Below, in pieces: positions 48,573 to 57,210 of a DNA stretch of 64,000 nt. Under the pieces are notes generated by a model. That model was not told where the DNA came from and did no database searches. It saw nothing but the letters and a program-made list of their open reading frames with translations. The position numbers were made by a program, and so were the translations under genes. Positions within the stretch are counted from its first letter, which is position 1. Each line of letters begins with the position of its first letter. The stretch is from Verticiella alkaliphila (GTDB taxonomy: Bacteria; Pseudomonadota; Gammaproteobacteria; Burkholderiales; Burkholderiaceae_B): the NCBI RefSeq assembly GCF_018904615.1, contig NZ_JADCNH010000001.1, positions 225,155 through 289,154 on the forward strand, written 5' to 3'.

Positions 48573-49564
48573 ACCCGCTTCTGATCCCCCGGTCGGCCGC
48601 TTCCTTCCTCGCTGCCGCCCTGATGCTCGCGGCCCCGCTGGGCAACGCTGTCCACGCCGCCGACACCTGGCCCGATGGCCGCATGATCACCTGGGTCGTG
48701 CCCTTCCCGCCCGGCGGCACCACGGACGTCCTGGGCCGCACGATCGCCCAACGTCTGGGCCAGTCCCTGAACACGCAGGTCATCGTCGAGAACAAGGCGG
48801 GTGCCACCGGCACCATCGGCGCTGCCCAGGTGGCCCGCGCCGCCCCGGACGGCTACACCTTGCTTGGCACCTCGATCGGGCCGCAGACCATCGCGCCCCA
48901 CCTGATGAAGCTCTCGTACGACCCGATTGGCGGCTTTGCGCCCGTGGTCACCATCGGGACGATCCCGCATCTATTGGTCGTCGGCAAGAACCAGCCGTTC
49001 CAGAACGTCCCGCACCTGCTTGAGGCGGCCAAGTCCAAGCCCGGCACGGTGGCCTTCGCCTCCGGCGGGCTTGGCACCGTTCTGCAGATGCAGGCGGAAC
49101 TGCTCGGTCAGCAGACAGGCGCCCGCTTCCTGCACGTGCCCTACAAGGGCGACACCCCCGCGTTGCAGGACACGCTCGGCGGCCAGGTGCAATTCATGTT
49201 CGCACCGGTGACGGCCGCCTTGCCCCATGTCACGGCCGGCAATCTGCGCGCACTGGCCACCACGTCCGCGCAACGTCTGTCCGCCCTGCCCGACATCCCC
49301 ACCATGACCGAGCTCGGCATGAAGGACTTCGTCGTCGAGCAATGGCAGGGCGTCTTCGCCCCGGCGGGCACACCGCCCGCCATCGTGGCGCGCCTGAACC
49401 GCGACATCGCCGCGGCGCTCAAGACGCCCGAGATCACCGAGCTCGCCGGCAAGCTCGGCGTCACGCTCGTGGGCGCCGCCCCGGAGGAACTCGGCGCGCG
49501 CCAGAAGGCCGACTCCGACAAATGGGCCAAGGTCATTCGCGACGGCGACATCAAAGCCGAATGA
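48569..49564 (+). CDS. Bug-type substrate-binding protein (second receptor of the operon)
   Basis: A 331-residue receptor. The signal peptide spans FLAAALMLAAPLGNAVHA; the family motifs are MITWVVPFPPGGTTDVLGRT, IVENKAGATGTIGAAQVARA, PDGYTLLGTS and LPDIPTMTELGMKDF. The start overlaps the amidohydrolase stop by four bases. Having a second receptor in one operon suggests either several ligands or duplicated capacity; sequence divergence from the first receptor is considerable, so different ligands are more likely. Confidence 0.93.
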   Translation: MNPLLIPRSAASFLAAALMLAAPLGNAVHAADTWPDGRMITWVVPFPPGGTTDVLGRTIAQRLGQSLNTQVIVENKAGATGTIGAAQVARAAPDGYTLLGTSIGPQTIAPHLMKLSYDPIGGFAPVVTIGTIPHLLVVGKNQPFQNVPHLLEAAKSKPGTVAFASGGLGTVLQMQAELLGQQTGARFLHVPYKGDTPALQDTLGGQVQFMFAPVTAALPHVTAGNLRALATTSAQRLSALPDIPTMTELGMKDFVVEQWQGVFAPAGTPPAIVARLNRDIAAALKTPEITELAGKLGVTLVGAAPEELGARQKADSDKWAKVIRDGDIKAE

Positions 49565-49607
49565 CGGTGCATTTCCCCTCTCACGCCAACTTCTTTCTTT
49601 CGACGCC

Positions 49608-50294
49608 ATGACCCAACTTCCCGACATCATCCGTGACATCGAGCGCGTCGCCCCCGACGTGGTCGCCAAGGCCGCCACCTTCCAGGCTGCCATCCTCGCC
49701 GACGTGGCAAGCCGCCGCGGCACCCTGAACGCGCGCGTCGCCCCGGTGCACGAACGCATGGCCCTGGCCGGTCCCGCCTTCACGGTGGAAGTGCGCCCGG
49801 GCGACAACCTGATGATCCACGCAGCCATTGCGCTCGCGCAGCCCGGTGACATCCTCGTCATCGACGGCAAGGGCGACCAGACGGCCGCCCTCATGGGCAC
49901 GCTCATGCTGAGCGCCTGCAAGAAGCGCGGCCTGGGCGGCGTCGTGGTCGACGGCTCGATCCGCGATCGCCTGGAGATTCTCGATCTGGATTTCCCGGTA
50001 TTCTGCGCCGGTTTCAATCCGGCCGGCCCGACGAAGTTCGTCCCCGGGCGCATCAACCACCCCATCTCGGCCGGCGGCACCGCCATCCAGCCTGGCGACC
50101 TGATCGTGGGCGACGCCGACGGCGTCGTGGTGATCGAGCGCGCCAAGGCGGCCGGCCTGATGGCACTCGCAGACAAGAAGGTGGCTGACGAGGCCGCACG
50201 GCTGGAGGCCATCGCGCAGGGCAACACGGCATCTGCCTGGCTGCCCGCCGCCCTCGTGGCCGCCGGCGTGCTCAAGCAAGGAGAGTCGCTGTGA
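49608..50294 (+). CDS. RraA-like protein, probable 4-hydroxy-4-methyl-2-oxoglutarate aldolase/oxaloacetate decarboxylase
   Basis: A 228-residue RraA-fold protein. The aldolase version needs a G-x20-R-D motif: here GGVVVDGSIRDRLEILDL contains the Arg-Asp pair, and VDGSIRD matches the divalent-metal/pyruvate-binding loop. The same fold includes LigK-like aldolases of the protocatechuate 4,5-cleavage and gallate pathways, which split 4-carboxy-4-hydroxy-2-oxoadipate to pyruvate and oxaloacetate. True RraA (RNase E inhibitor) is usually about 160 residues and not in such an operon. The start is supported by position 43 bases after the receptor stop; the next gene overlaps by GTGA. Confidence 0.88.
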   Translation: MTQLPDIIRDIERVAPDVVAKAATFQAAILADVASRRGTLNARVAPVHERMALAGPAFTVEVRPGDNLMIHAAIALAQPGDILVIDGKGDQTAALMGTLMLSACKKRGLGGVVVDGSIRDRLEILDLDFPVFCAGFNPAGPTKFVPGRINHPISAGGTAIQPGDLIVGDADGVVVIERAKAAGLMALADKKVADEAARLEAIAQGNTASAWLPAALVAAGVLKQGESL

Positions 50295-51208
50295 GCCGTG
50301 CCACCATCCTGGTCACGGGTGCCGATCTCGCCCCACAGGCGGTGGCGCTGCTGGCTGACTACGACCTCGTCTACGCGGGCAAGACGCCCACCGAAGCCGA
50401 CATCGTGGCCCTGTGCAGCCAGCACGATCCCGTTGCCATCATCGTGCGCTACAGCCGGGTGGACGCGCCCGCCATGGATGCCGCGCCTTCGCTCAAGGTG
50501 ATCTCCAAGCACGGCAGCGGCACCGACACCATCGACAAAGCCGCGGCTGCGGCGCGCGGCATTGCGGTGGTTGCCGCTGTCGGCGCCAATGCGGCCGCCG
50601 TGGCCGAACAGGCCCTGGCGCTGATGCTGGCCTGCGCGAAATCCGTACCTCAGCTCGATGCACGTATGCATGCCGGTCACTGGGACAAGGCCACGCACAA
50701 GAGCCTGGAGCTTGGTGGGCGCACCGTCGGTCTCATCGGCGTGGGCGCGATCGGACTGCGCTTTGCGCGAATGGCCGCTGCCATGGACATGCGCGTGCTG
50801 GCATACGACCCCTTCGCCAAGACCTGGCCGCAAGGCGTCGAGCGTGCCGAGCTCGACGACATCTGGCGCGAGAGCGACGTCATCTCGCTGCACTGCCCGC
50901 TCACCGCGGACAACCGTCATCTCCTCAATACCGAGACGTTGGCCCGCTGCAAGCCCGGCGTCCTCATCGTCAACACGGCGCGTGGCGGCCTGATCGACGA
51001 ATCGGCATTGTTGGACGCCCTGGATAGCGGACAGGTGCGGGCCGCTGGCCTGGACAGCTTCGCCGTGGAGCCGATGACGGCCGGCCACCCCTTCCAGCAA
51101 CACGAGCGCATCATCCTCAGTCCACACATCGGTGGCGTGACGAGCGATGCCTACGTCAACATGGGCGTGAGCGCAGCGCGCAACGCCCTCGCCATCCTCG
51201 AGGCGTGA
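50291..51208 (+). CDS. D-2-hydroxyacid dehydrogenase (NAD-dependent)
   Basis: A 305-residue dehydrogenase with the NAD motif GRTVGLIGVGAIGLRFARMA, the catalytic Arg in VNTARGGLIDESALLDAL, the Glu in GLDSFAVEPM and the His in LSPHIGGVTSDA. It oxidises or reduces a 2-hydroxy acid/2-oxo acid pair. GTG 50291 overlaps the aldolase-like stop by four bases, so the two proteins are co-translated and probably act in sequence on 2-oxo or 2-hydroxy acid intermediates. Confidence 0.93.
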   Translation: MSRATILVTGADLAPQAVALLADYDLVYAGKTPTEADIVALCSQHDPVAIIVRYSRVDAPAMDAAPSLKVISKHGSGTDTIDKAAAAARGIAVVAAVGANAAAVAEQALALMLACAKSVPQLDARMHAGHWDKATHKSLELGGRTVGLIGVGAIGLRFARMAAAMDMRVLAYDPFAKTWPQGVERAELDDIWRESDVISLHCPLTADNRHLLNTETLARCKPGVLIVNTARGGLIDESALLDALDSGQVRAAGLDSFAVEPMTAGHPFQQHERIILSPHIGGVTSDAYVNMGVSAARNALAILEA

Positions 51209-51300
51209 CGCGCCAGACACCCGCCAACCTCTGCGGCCCGCGTCCGGGCCCTACCGCACCCCGGCCACCCTGCGCGCCGGGACAAGATTGGGAGACAGCC

Positions 51301-52269
51301 ATGAAAATCCGTTCGTTGCCTTGCTTCGCCCCGGCGTTCGCCGCCGCCATCCTCGCCAGCGCCCCGGCGCTGGCCGCCTTCCCCGAGCGCGCCATCACCA
51401 TCGTCGTGCCGTATGCCCCAGGCGGCGCCGCCGATGCGGTCGCGCGACTGCTCGCCACCGGCATGTCCGAACAATTGGGCACCTCGGTCATCGTGGACAA
51501 CAAACCGGGCGCAAGCGGCACCATCGGCGAGGGCTACGTGGCCAACGCGGCGGCCGACGGCTACACCGTGCTGTACGACGCCACGCCCTACTCCATCAAC
51601 CCGCATCTCTTTCCCAAGATGCCGTACGCCGCTGACGCGCTGCAGCCGCTCTCGCTCGTGCTGCTCGCGCCCAACGCGCTCGTCGTGCGCGCGGAGTCGC
51701 CCTTCAAGACCGTGCAGGACGTGGTGGAACACGCCAAGGCCAATCCGGGCAAGCTCGACTTCGCCTCGGGCGGCAGCGGCACCGTGCAACGCCTCGCGGC
51801 CGAGCTCCTGCGCCAGGGCCTGGGCCTGGACATGACCCATATCCCGTATCGCAGCGGTGGCCCCGCCCTGGTCGACGTGATGGGTGGCCAGGTGGACTTC
51901 ATGTTCGCCACCGTGGCCGCGAGCTACCCGCTGATCTCCTCGGGCAAGCTGCGCGCGCTGGCCGCCAGCTCACCCGAGCGCTCGCCGCGCCTGCCGGACG
52001 TGCCGACCGTGGCCCAGACGGTGCTTCCGGGCTACGAAGCCTACGAGTGGAACGGCACCTTCGTGCCGGCAGGCACGCCGGCCGACGTCACCGAAAAGCT
52101 GCAGAAAGCCATTGCGACGGTGATCCAGTCCGATACCATGAAGCAGCGCCTGGCCGACCTGGGTGCCGCGCCCGTGGGCTCTACCTCGGCCGAGTTCGCC
52201 GCGTTCCTGAAGGACGAATCCACGAAGTGGGGCGAGGTCGTCGGGAAGGGCGATATCAAGCCGGATTGA
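51301..52269 (+). CDS. Bug-type substrate-binding protein (third receptor of the operon)
   Basis: A 322-residue receptor with a signal peptide (PAFAAAILASAPALA) and Bug landmarks FPERAITIVVPYAPGGAADA, IVDNKPGASGTIGEGYVANA, ADGYTVLYDATPYSINPHLF and LPDVPTVAQTVLPGYE. ATG 51301 follows GGGAGACAGCC. The frame is open back to 51205, but that part lacks the signal-peptide features. It is 92 bases after the dehydrogenase, the widest gap in the operon, and a secondary promoter there is possible. Confidence 0.93.
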   Translation: MKIRSLPCFAPAFAAAILASAPALAAFPERAITIVVPYAPGGAADAVARLLATGMSEQLGTSVIVDNKPGASGTIGEGYVANAAADGYTVLYDATPYSINPHLFPKMPYAADALQPLSLVLLAPNALVVRAESPFKTVQDVVEHAKANPGKLDFASGGSGTVQRLAAELLRQGLGLDMTHIPYRSGGPALVDVMGGQVDFMFATVAASYPLISSGKLRALAASSPERSPRLPDVPTVAQTVLPGYEAYEWNGTFVPAGTPADVTEKLQKAIATVIQSDTMKQRLADLGAAPVGSTSAEFAAFLKDESTKWGEVVGKGDIKPD

Positions 52270-52313
52270 GCCGCCGCGCCTCAACACCCCTCACCACATC
52301 GCATCGCCAGACC

Positions 52314-53240
52314 ATGTTCCTTCTGACCCCGCCACGCATCCGGGCGCTCGAGCCCTTCACCACGCTGCCCGAGTCGTTCCGTCGCCGCGAGCGCAGCGAC
52401 TGGGCCGACGCCAACCGCGGCGGCACGCCGACGGACTCGTTCCTGGAAGGCCCGGTCTTCGATGCAAAGGGGAATCTCTATGTGACCGACATCCCCTGGG
52501 GACGGATCTTTCGCATCGATCTCCAGGGCGCGTGGACACTCGTGGCCGAGTACGACGGCGAGCCCAACGGCATGAAGTTCCTCGATGCCGGGACGCTGCT
52601 GATCGCCGATTACAAGAATGGCCTGATGCGCCTGGACATCGCCTCGGGCACGGTGACGCCCTACCTCGCTCGCCGCAACAGCGAGCGCTTCAAGGGCGTG
52701 AACGATCTCGTCTTCGACCGCGCGGGCAACCTGTACTTCACCGATCAGGGCCAGAGCGGCCTGCACGACCCGACGGGCCGGCTGTACCGCCTGCGGCCAA
52801 CCGGCCAGCTCGATCTGCTGCTCGGGAATGTGCCCAGCCCCAACGGCGTCGCGCTCTCGCCCGACGAGCGCATCCTGTACCTGGCCGTCACCCGCGGCAA
52901 CGGGGTCTGGCGCGTGCCGCTGCTGCCGGACGGCAGCGTGTCCAAGGTGAGCCAGTGCTTCACATCCTATGGTCCGAGCGGCCCGGACGGTCTGGCCGTC
53001 GACACCGAGGGCCGCCTGCTCGTCGCCAATCCCGGCCTGGGCTATGTGTGGGTGCTCAATGGGCGCGCGGAGCCTGTGGAGGTGCTGCGGGGTGAGCCCG
53101 GCTGCTCGCTCACCAACCTCGCCTTCGGCGGGGCTGACCGGCGCGATCTCTTCGTGACCGACTCCACGCACGGACAGATCCTGCGCGCCCGCATGGAGGC
53201 ACCAGGGTTGCCGATCGCACGGCCCGACCCCGCAGTCTGA
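52314..53240 (+). CDS. SMP-30/gluconolactonase-family lactonase
   Basis: A 308-residue six-bladed beta-propeller of the SMP-30/Gnl/LRE family. Metal ligands are in FLEGPVFDAKGNLYVTDIPW (Glu), GVNDLVFDRAGNLYFTD (Asn-Asp) and GPDGLAVDTEGRLLVAN (Asp). It would open a sugar- or aliphatic lactone to the hydroxy acid. The gene follows the third receptor by 44 bases and ends the operon. Together with the LigI-like hydrolase it gives the operon two lactone-opening enzymes. Confidence 0.9.
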   Translation: MFLLTPPRIRALEPFTTLPESFRRRERSDWADANRGGTPTDSFLEGPVFDAKGNLYVTDIPWGRIFRIDLQGAWTLVAEYDGEPNGMKFLDAGTLLIADYKNGLMRLDIASGTVTPYLARRNSERFKGVNDLVFDRAGNLYFTDQGQSGLHDPTGRLYRLRPTGQLDLLLGNVPSPNGVALSPDERILYLAVTRGNGVWRVPLLPDGSVSKVSQCFTSYGPSGPDGLAVDTEGRLLVANPGLGYVWVLNGRAEPVEVLRGEPGCSLTNLAFGGADRRDLFVTDSTHGQILRARMEAPGLPIARPDPAV

Positions 53241-53339
53241 TCACGCCGCACCAGGGCCACGTATTGCGCGCCCGCGAGGCGCGCCACCGCCAGCGTCTTG
53301 GCGCCTACAATGCCGCATTCCCAGGCAGGAGTCGTCGGC

Positions 53340-54992
53340 ATGGCCCATCTGCATGCGCTCCCGGTTCCGCGTGACCCGTACCCGACCGGGCACGGCATAT
53401 TCCCCCGGGCTCGTCTGCGGGCGGCGCTGACGCTCACCGCAGTCTTGCTCCTGTCGGCCTGCGCGGCCACTCACCAACCCATGGGGCCCGCCAAACAGGC
53501 GGCCACACTCGCCCCCGGGGCCCTGATCGCCTACGACGGCGCCCGCCTGCCGTTGCGCCATTGGGATGCCGGCCCGTCACCCCGTGCCGTGGTGATCGCC
53601 CTGCACGGCATGAACGACTACGCAGAAGCCTTCGCCAGACCGGCCGATTGGTGGACCACGCAGGGCATCACCACCTATGCGTTCGATCAGCGCGGCTTCG
53701 GCGCCACGGATCGCCCGGGCATCTGGCCCGACGTGCCCACGCTGGCCGACGACCTGGACGCCGCCATCGCCGCCATCAACACGCGCCACCCGGGTGTGCC
53801 CCTCTTCGTACTGGGCGAGAGCATGGGCGGGGCCGTAGCGATCGCAGGCCTCACGCGCGCTGCCGCCGCCACGCCGCGTGGCCCTCAGATGGCAAGCCTG
53901 TCCGGCAACGCCACACCGCCCCCTCGCGTGGCCGGCCTCATTCTCTCCGCGCCCGCGCTCTGGGGACGGCAGACGATGAACCCCCTCTTCCGCCTCACCC
54001 TTTGGGCGGGCTATCACACCATGCCGGGCAAATACCTCACGCCGCCGCGTGGCCTGCGCATCGTCGCCTCCGACAACATCGAGATGCTGCGCGGCCTGGG
54101 CCGCGATCCGCTGGTCCTCAAGCGCACGCGGCTGGATGCCTTGCACGGGTTGGTCGATGTCATGACCGACGCCTACGACGGCCTCGCCCAGTTGCCACCG
54201 GATCTGCCTGTCCTGATGATGTATGGCCAGAACGAGCAAGTGCTCGATCGGGGTTCGGTGAACGATGCCGTGCGGCGTGTCCGCGAGGGCGTCATCGGCG
54301 AGCACGTCCGGCTGGCGATCTACGATCATGGCTATCACCTGCTGCTGCGCGACCTGTGCGCGCAGACCGTGTGGACGGATGTGCTCGCCTGGGTGCAGGA
54401 TTCAGACGCGGCACTGCCCAGCGGCGCCGATACGACGCGCTGGGCAGATACCACCCCGGCCACGCCGACGCAGCCGCCGGCGTGCGCGGCCACCGCGCCG
54501 CGCGGCGTTGCCACGGGCGGTGACCGGTCACCGCGGGATGACGCCTCAATTCACGAGGATCATGCGTTCGACCTCGAACTCCACCTTGTTGCGCCCCTTG
54601 TCGAGTTCACCCAGCAACTCCACGCGCTGCTCGGCACTCACCGTCTGCCCGCGCGGAAAGTCCTTGTCGTCGATCTCGACCGTGATGCGGCCCGTATCGT
54701 CCTCCAGCGTGTAGCGCTCGTCGCCGTCATAGGACACGAGCCTGCCCTGCACCCGCGCGTGCTGGTCGTCGCGCCCTTCATCGAGCAGTTGCTTCACCGT
54801 CATGAGCGGTGCGCTGCTGGGGCCGCTGTAGCTGCCGTGCGCGGCGGGCTGTTGGCTGCCCGGGCCGGTATAGCCTGCGGGCTGCGCCACAGCGGCAGCC
54901 GTACCCACACCCAGCAGGGCGACGAGAGCGAGCGAGGAACGAAGATGCTTCATGCGGATGACTCCTTCAAGGTTGGTCGAGCGCGCGTCTGA
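53340..54992 (+). CDS. Alpha/beta-hydrolase (lysophospholipase-like) lipoprotein with an antisense-overlapping tail
   Basis: The frame encodes 550 residues. The start is ATG 53340 with AGGAG eight bases upstream. An N-terminal region of about 25 residues precedes a lipobox (AVLLLSAC), so the protein is lipid-anchored. The hydrolase core is VVIALHGMNDYAEAFARPAD, YAFDQRGFGATDRPG, FVLGESMGGAVAIA (nucleophile), MMYGQNEQVLD and YDHGYHLLLRDL (His). This matches PldB-like monoacylglycerol/lysophospholipases of about 380-400 residues, ending near VLAWVQDSDAALPSGAD. The last 150 residues are Arg/His/Ala-rich and antisense to the YgiW-like gene. Stop codons lie in another frame at 54521 and 54539, so a frameshift near 54500 is the likely reason for the long tail. 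Confidence 0.8.
   Translation: MAHLHALPVPRDPYPTGHGIFPRARLRAALTLTAVLLLSACAATHQPMGPAKQAATLAPGALIAYDGARLPLRHWDAGPSPRAVVIALHGMNDYAEAFARPADWWTTQGITTYAFDQRGFGATDRPGIWPDVPTLADDLDAAIAAINTRHPGVPLFVLGESMGGAVAIAGLTRAAAATPRGPQMASLSGNATPPPRVAGLILSAPALWGRQTMNPLFRLTLWAGYHTMPGKYLTPPRGLRIVASDNIEMLRGLGRDPLVLKRTRLDALHGLVDVMTDAYDGLAQLPPDLPVLMMYGQNEQVLDRGSVNDAVRRVREGVIGEHVRLAIYDHGYHLLLRDLCAQTVWTDVLAWVQDSDAALPSGADTTRWADTTPATPTQPPACAATAPRGVATGGDRSPRDDASIHEDHAFDLELHLVAPLVEFTQQLHALLGTHRLPARKVLVVDLDRDAARIVLQRVALVAVIGHEPALHPRVLVVAPFIEQLLHRHERCAAGAAVAAVRGGLLAARAGIACGLRHSGSRTHTQQGDESERGTKMLHADDSFKVGRARV
54546..54953 (-). CDS. YgiW/YdeI-family BOF (OB-fold) periplasmic protein
   Basis: A 135-residue secreted protein with a signal peptide (SSLALVALLGVGTAAAVA) and a BOF/NirD OB-fold (about 50-135) with LMTVKQLLDEGRDDQHARVQ, GRLVSYDGDERYTLEDDTG and VEIDDKDFPRGQTV. 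YgiW-type proteins sit next to QseBC in several genera and bind stress ligands. Start ATG 54953 follows GAAGGAG. It lies 95 bases after the histidine kinase gene on the same strand. The gene is entirely overlapped by the open tail of the opposite-strand hydrolase frame; the conserved OB-fold shows that this strand is the real one. Confidence 0.92.
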   Translation of the reverse strand: MKHLRSSLALVALLGVGTAAAVAQPAGYTGPGSQQPAAHGSYSGPSSAPLMTVKQLLDEGRDDQHARVQGRLVSYDGDERYTLEDDTGRITVEIDDKDFPRGQTVSAEQRVELLGELDKGRNKVEFEVERMILVN

Positions 54993-55048
54993 ACGCGCCG
55001 TACCCATATTGAGCGCCACCAACCTGAAGGGAATCTGAGGATGCCGCG

Positions 55049-56431
55049 TCAACCGGCAGGAAAATCCAGGATCACACTGAGGCCCCTGCCGTCGAGGCCA
55101 TCCTCGACGTGAAAACGCGCGTCGTGCAGCGCGGCGATACGTGCCACGATCGACAACCCGAGGCCGTTGCCCGTGCGGCCCGTGCCCAGCACGCGAAAGA
55201 ATCGCTCGCCCAGACGCGCGCGTTCGGCAAGCGGCACGCCCGGGCCATCGTCGCGCACCGCCAGCCGAACGCCGCCCCCGGAAAGCGCCACCGTCTCCAC
55301 GCAGATGCGACCGCCCGGGTTCCCATAGCGCACCGCGTTGTCGATGAGATTGCGCAGTGCGCTCGCCAGCAGCACCGGCGCAGCGCGTATCTGCGGCACG
55401 GCCAGTGCGCGCGTCAAGATCATCTCGCGCGCTCGGGCCGCCGACAGATCCAGCGTATCCAACACGCCCGCGATCGATACCGACTCACGCACCAATGGCT
55501 CGGCCTGCGGCTCCAGGCGCGCGAGGGCCAGCAGGCTCTCTACTAGCGCGGTACAGCGGTCCACGTCGGCACGCAGGGACTGCAACGATGCTGCCGGCAA
55601 CGTGAGCTCACGCTCGATCACCTGCACCCGCATGCGCAAGGCGGCCAGCGGCGTGCGCAACTCGTGCGCCGCATCGCTCGTGAAGCGCCGCTCGCTGTCC
55701 AACGCGCCCCCCAGGCGCGCCAGCAACGCGTTCAACGCCTGCAGGATCGGCTCGAGCTCGCGCGGCGGATTCGCCGCCTCGACCGGTGACAGATCCTGCG
55801 GGGATTTGGCGGCAATCCGCTGGGCCGTCTCCTCGAGCGGGCGCAACAGCCGGCGGATCAGCCACCAGCTCAGCCCGCCCAGCAGCGTGAGCAGGGCCAG
55901 CGCGGGCCAGGCGAGATTCGCCGCGAGATCTTCGAGCAACTCCAGCCGTTCTTCCATGGGCTGCCCCACCTGGGCGCTCACCCCGCCCTCGCCGCGGCGT
56001 ACGTGCACGCGCCACAGCTCGCCCTGCGTCCACACCGTGCTGAAGCGCTTGTCGCGCGGAATGTCGCTCACGAACGGCGTCTTGGGCGTGTCGTCGGCAC
56101 GCAGCAGTACGCGAGCGTCGCGGTCCACGAGTTGGTAATACATGCGCAGGCGCACTTCCTCCCCACGGCGCGAGCGCAGTTCATCGTCGTCGCCGACCGC
56201 GCCGTCGACATCCACCCCCAGCTGGAGTACGAGCCGCGAGCCCTCCTCCAGCGCGTCGTCGAACACGTCGCTCGCGGCAAACCACGACACCGCGATCACC
56301 ACGCCCACGCTCACCAGCCACAGGCCCACGCTCGTGCCCATCACCGTCCAGAGCAGACGCCGACGCAGGGACCACCCGGGCTCCGACGCTGCGGCACGGG
56401 GTTGGCGTCGCCGCCAGGCAGGCCACCTCAT
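55049..56431 (-). CDS. Two-component sensor histidine kinase (QseC/TctE-like)
   Basis: A 460-residue kinase: TM1 (MGTSVGLWLVSVGVVIAVSWF), a periplasmic 2CSK-type sensor domain of about 120 residues, TM2 (LAWPALALLTLLGGLSWWLI), HAMP, HisKA with RFTSDAAHELRTPLAALRMR (phospho-His near residue 255), and HATPase with RNLIDNAVRYGNPGG, VRDDGPGVPL and GNGLGLSIV. It phosphorylates the cognate regulator encoded just upstream. Start ATG 56431 overlaps the regulator stop by ATGA. A YgiW-like protein follows. QseC senses adrenergic/AI-3-type signals or metals in some species, but ligand specificity cannot be inferred here. Confidence 0.93.
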   Translation of the reverse strand: MRWPAWRRRQPRAAASEPGWSLRRRLLWTVMGTSVGLWLVSVGVVIAVSWFAASDVFDDALEEGSRLVLQLGVDVDGAVGDDDELRSRRGEEVRLRMYYQLVDRDARVLLRADDTPKTPFVSDIPRDKRFSTVWTQGELWRVHVRRGEGGVSAQVGQPMEERLELLEDLAANLAWPALALLTLLGGLSWWLIRRLLRPLEETAQRIAAKSPQDLSPVEAANPPRELEPILQALNALLARLGGALDSERRFTSDAAHELRTPLAALRMRVQVIERELTLPAASLQSLRADVDRCTALVESLLALARLEPQAEPLVRESVSIAGVLDTLDLSAARAREMILTRALAVPQIRAAPVLLASALRNLIDNAVRYGNPGGRICVETVALSGGGVRLAVRDDGPGVPLAERARLGERFFRVLGTGRTGNGLGLSIVARIAALHDARFHVEDGLDGRGLSVILDFPAG

Positions 56432-57093
56432 GCCTGGACCAACCCATAGCCCTGATTGCGCACAGTCACGATGAAGCTGCTGCCGAGCTTCTTGCGCAGA
56501 TTGGAGATGTGCACTTCGATCGCGTTGCTCTCGACTTCCTCACCCCAGCCGTACAAGGCCTCCTCGAGCTGCGCGCGAGCCAGGATGTGCGTGGGCCGCC
56601 GCATGAGCGCCTGCAACACGGCAAATTCACGTGCCGTGAGGCTGACCACCGTGCCGGCGCGCGTGACGCGCTTGGCGGCCGGGTCGAGCACCACGTCCGC
56701 GTGGCTCAGTGCCGGCACCGCCTGCCCCTCGGCCCGACGCAGCACCGCCCTGACGCGGGCCGACAGCTCTTCCAGATCGAACGGTTTGACGAGGTAGTCG
56801 TCCGCGCCCAGATCGAGCCCTTGCACGCGGTCGGCCAGGGTGTCGCGCGCCGTGATCACGATCACGGGCAGCTGTCGGCGCGCCGTGGCGCCGCGCAGCG
56901 CGGCCAACACCACGTCACCATCGAGTCCCGGCAGGCCGCGATCCAGCAACACGACGCCGTAGTCATGCGTGGCCAGGGCGCTGGCCGCTTGATCGCCCCG
57001 CTGAAGCCAGTCGACGGCATAGCCATCCATCTGCAGCCAGGATTGCAGGGATTCGCCCAGCGAGGGGTCATCTTCGAGAAGGAGTAGGCGCAT
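56428..57093 (-). CDS. OmpR-family response regulator (QseB-like)
   Basis: A 221-residue regulator: receiver (MRLLLLEDDPSLGESLQSWL, phospho-Asp in VVLLDRGLPGLDGD, VIVITARDTLADR, DDYLVKPFDLEEL) and winged-helix output (VSLTAREFAVLQALMRRPTH, SNAIEVHISNLRKKLGSSF, VRNQGYGL). It is nearest to QseB/PmrA/TctD. Start ATG 57093 gives the conserved MRLLLLEDD N-terminus. It is coupled to the kinase by a four-base overlap; targets probably include the YgiW-like gene downstream. Confidence 0.95.
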   Translation of the reverse strand: MRLLLLEDDPSLGESLQSWLQMDGYAVDWLQRGDQAASALATHDYGVVLLDRGLPGLDGDVVLAALRGATARRQLPVIVITARDTLADRVQGLDLGADDYLVKPFDLEELSARVRAVLRRAEGQAVPALSHADVVLDPAAKRVTRAGTVVSLTAREFAVLQALMRRPTHILARAQLEEALYGWGEEVESNAIEVHISNLRKKLGSSFIVTVRNQGYGLVQA

Positions 57094-57210
57094 CGGTCGA
57101 GGGTAGTTGCGGAAGCTGAAGCCAGGCTGACGTCCAACGACACATGGCGCGGGCGCCGCGCATCGCATGTGCCCGCTAGAATGGCTGAGCGACAGTCGAT
57201 CCGGGGACTC

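Noticed and set aside
48971..51220. Very long minus-strand open frame opposite the catabolic operon
   Set aside because: Low-complexity Arg/Gly/Ala/His sequence antisense to four well-conserved genes; no start signal or domain.
53577..54338. Minus-strand open frame inside the lysophospholipase-like gene
   Set aside because: Opposite strand carries the conserved nucleophile and His motifs; the minus frame has none.
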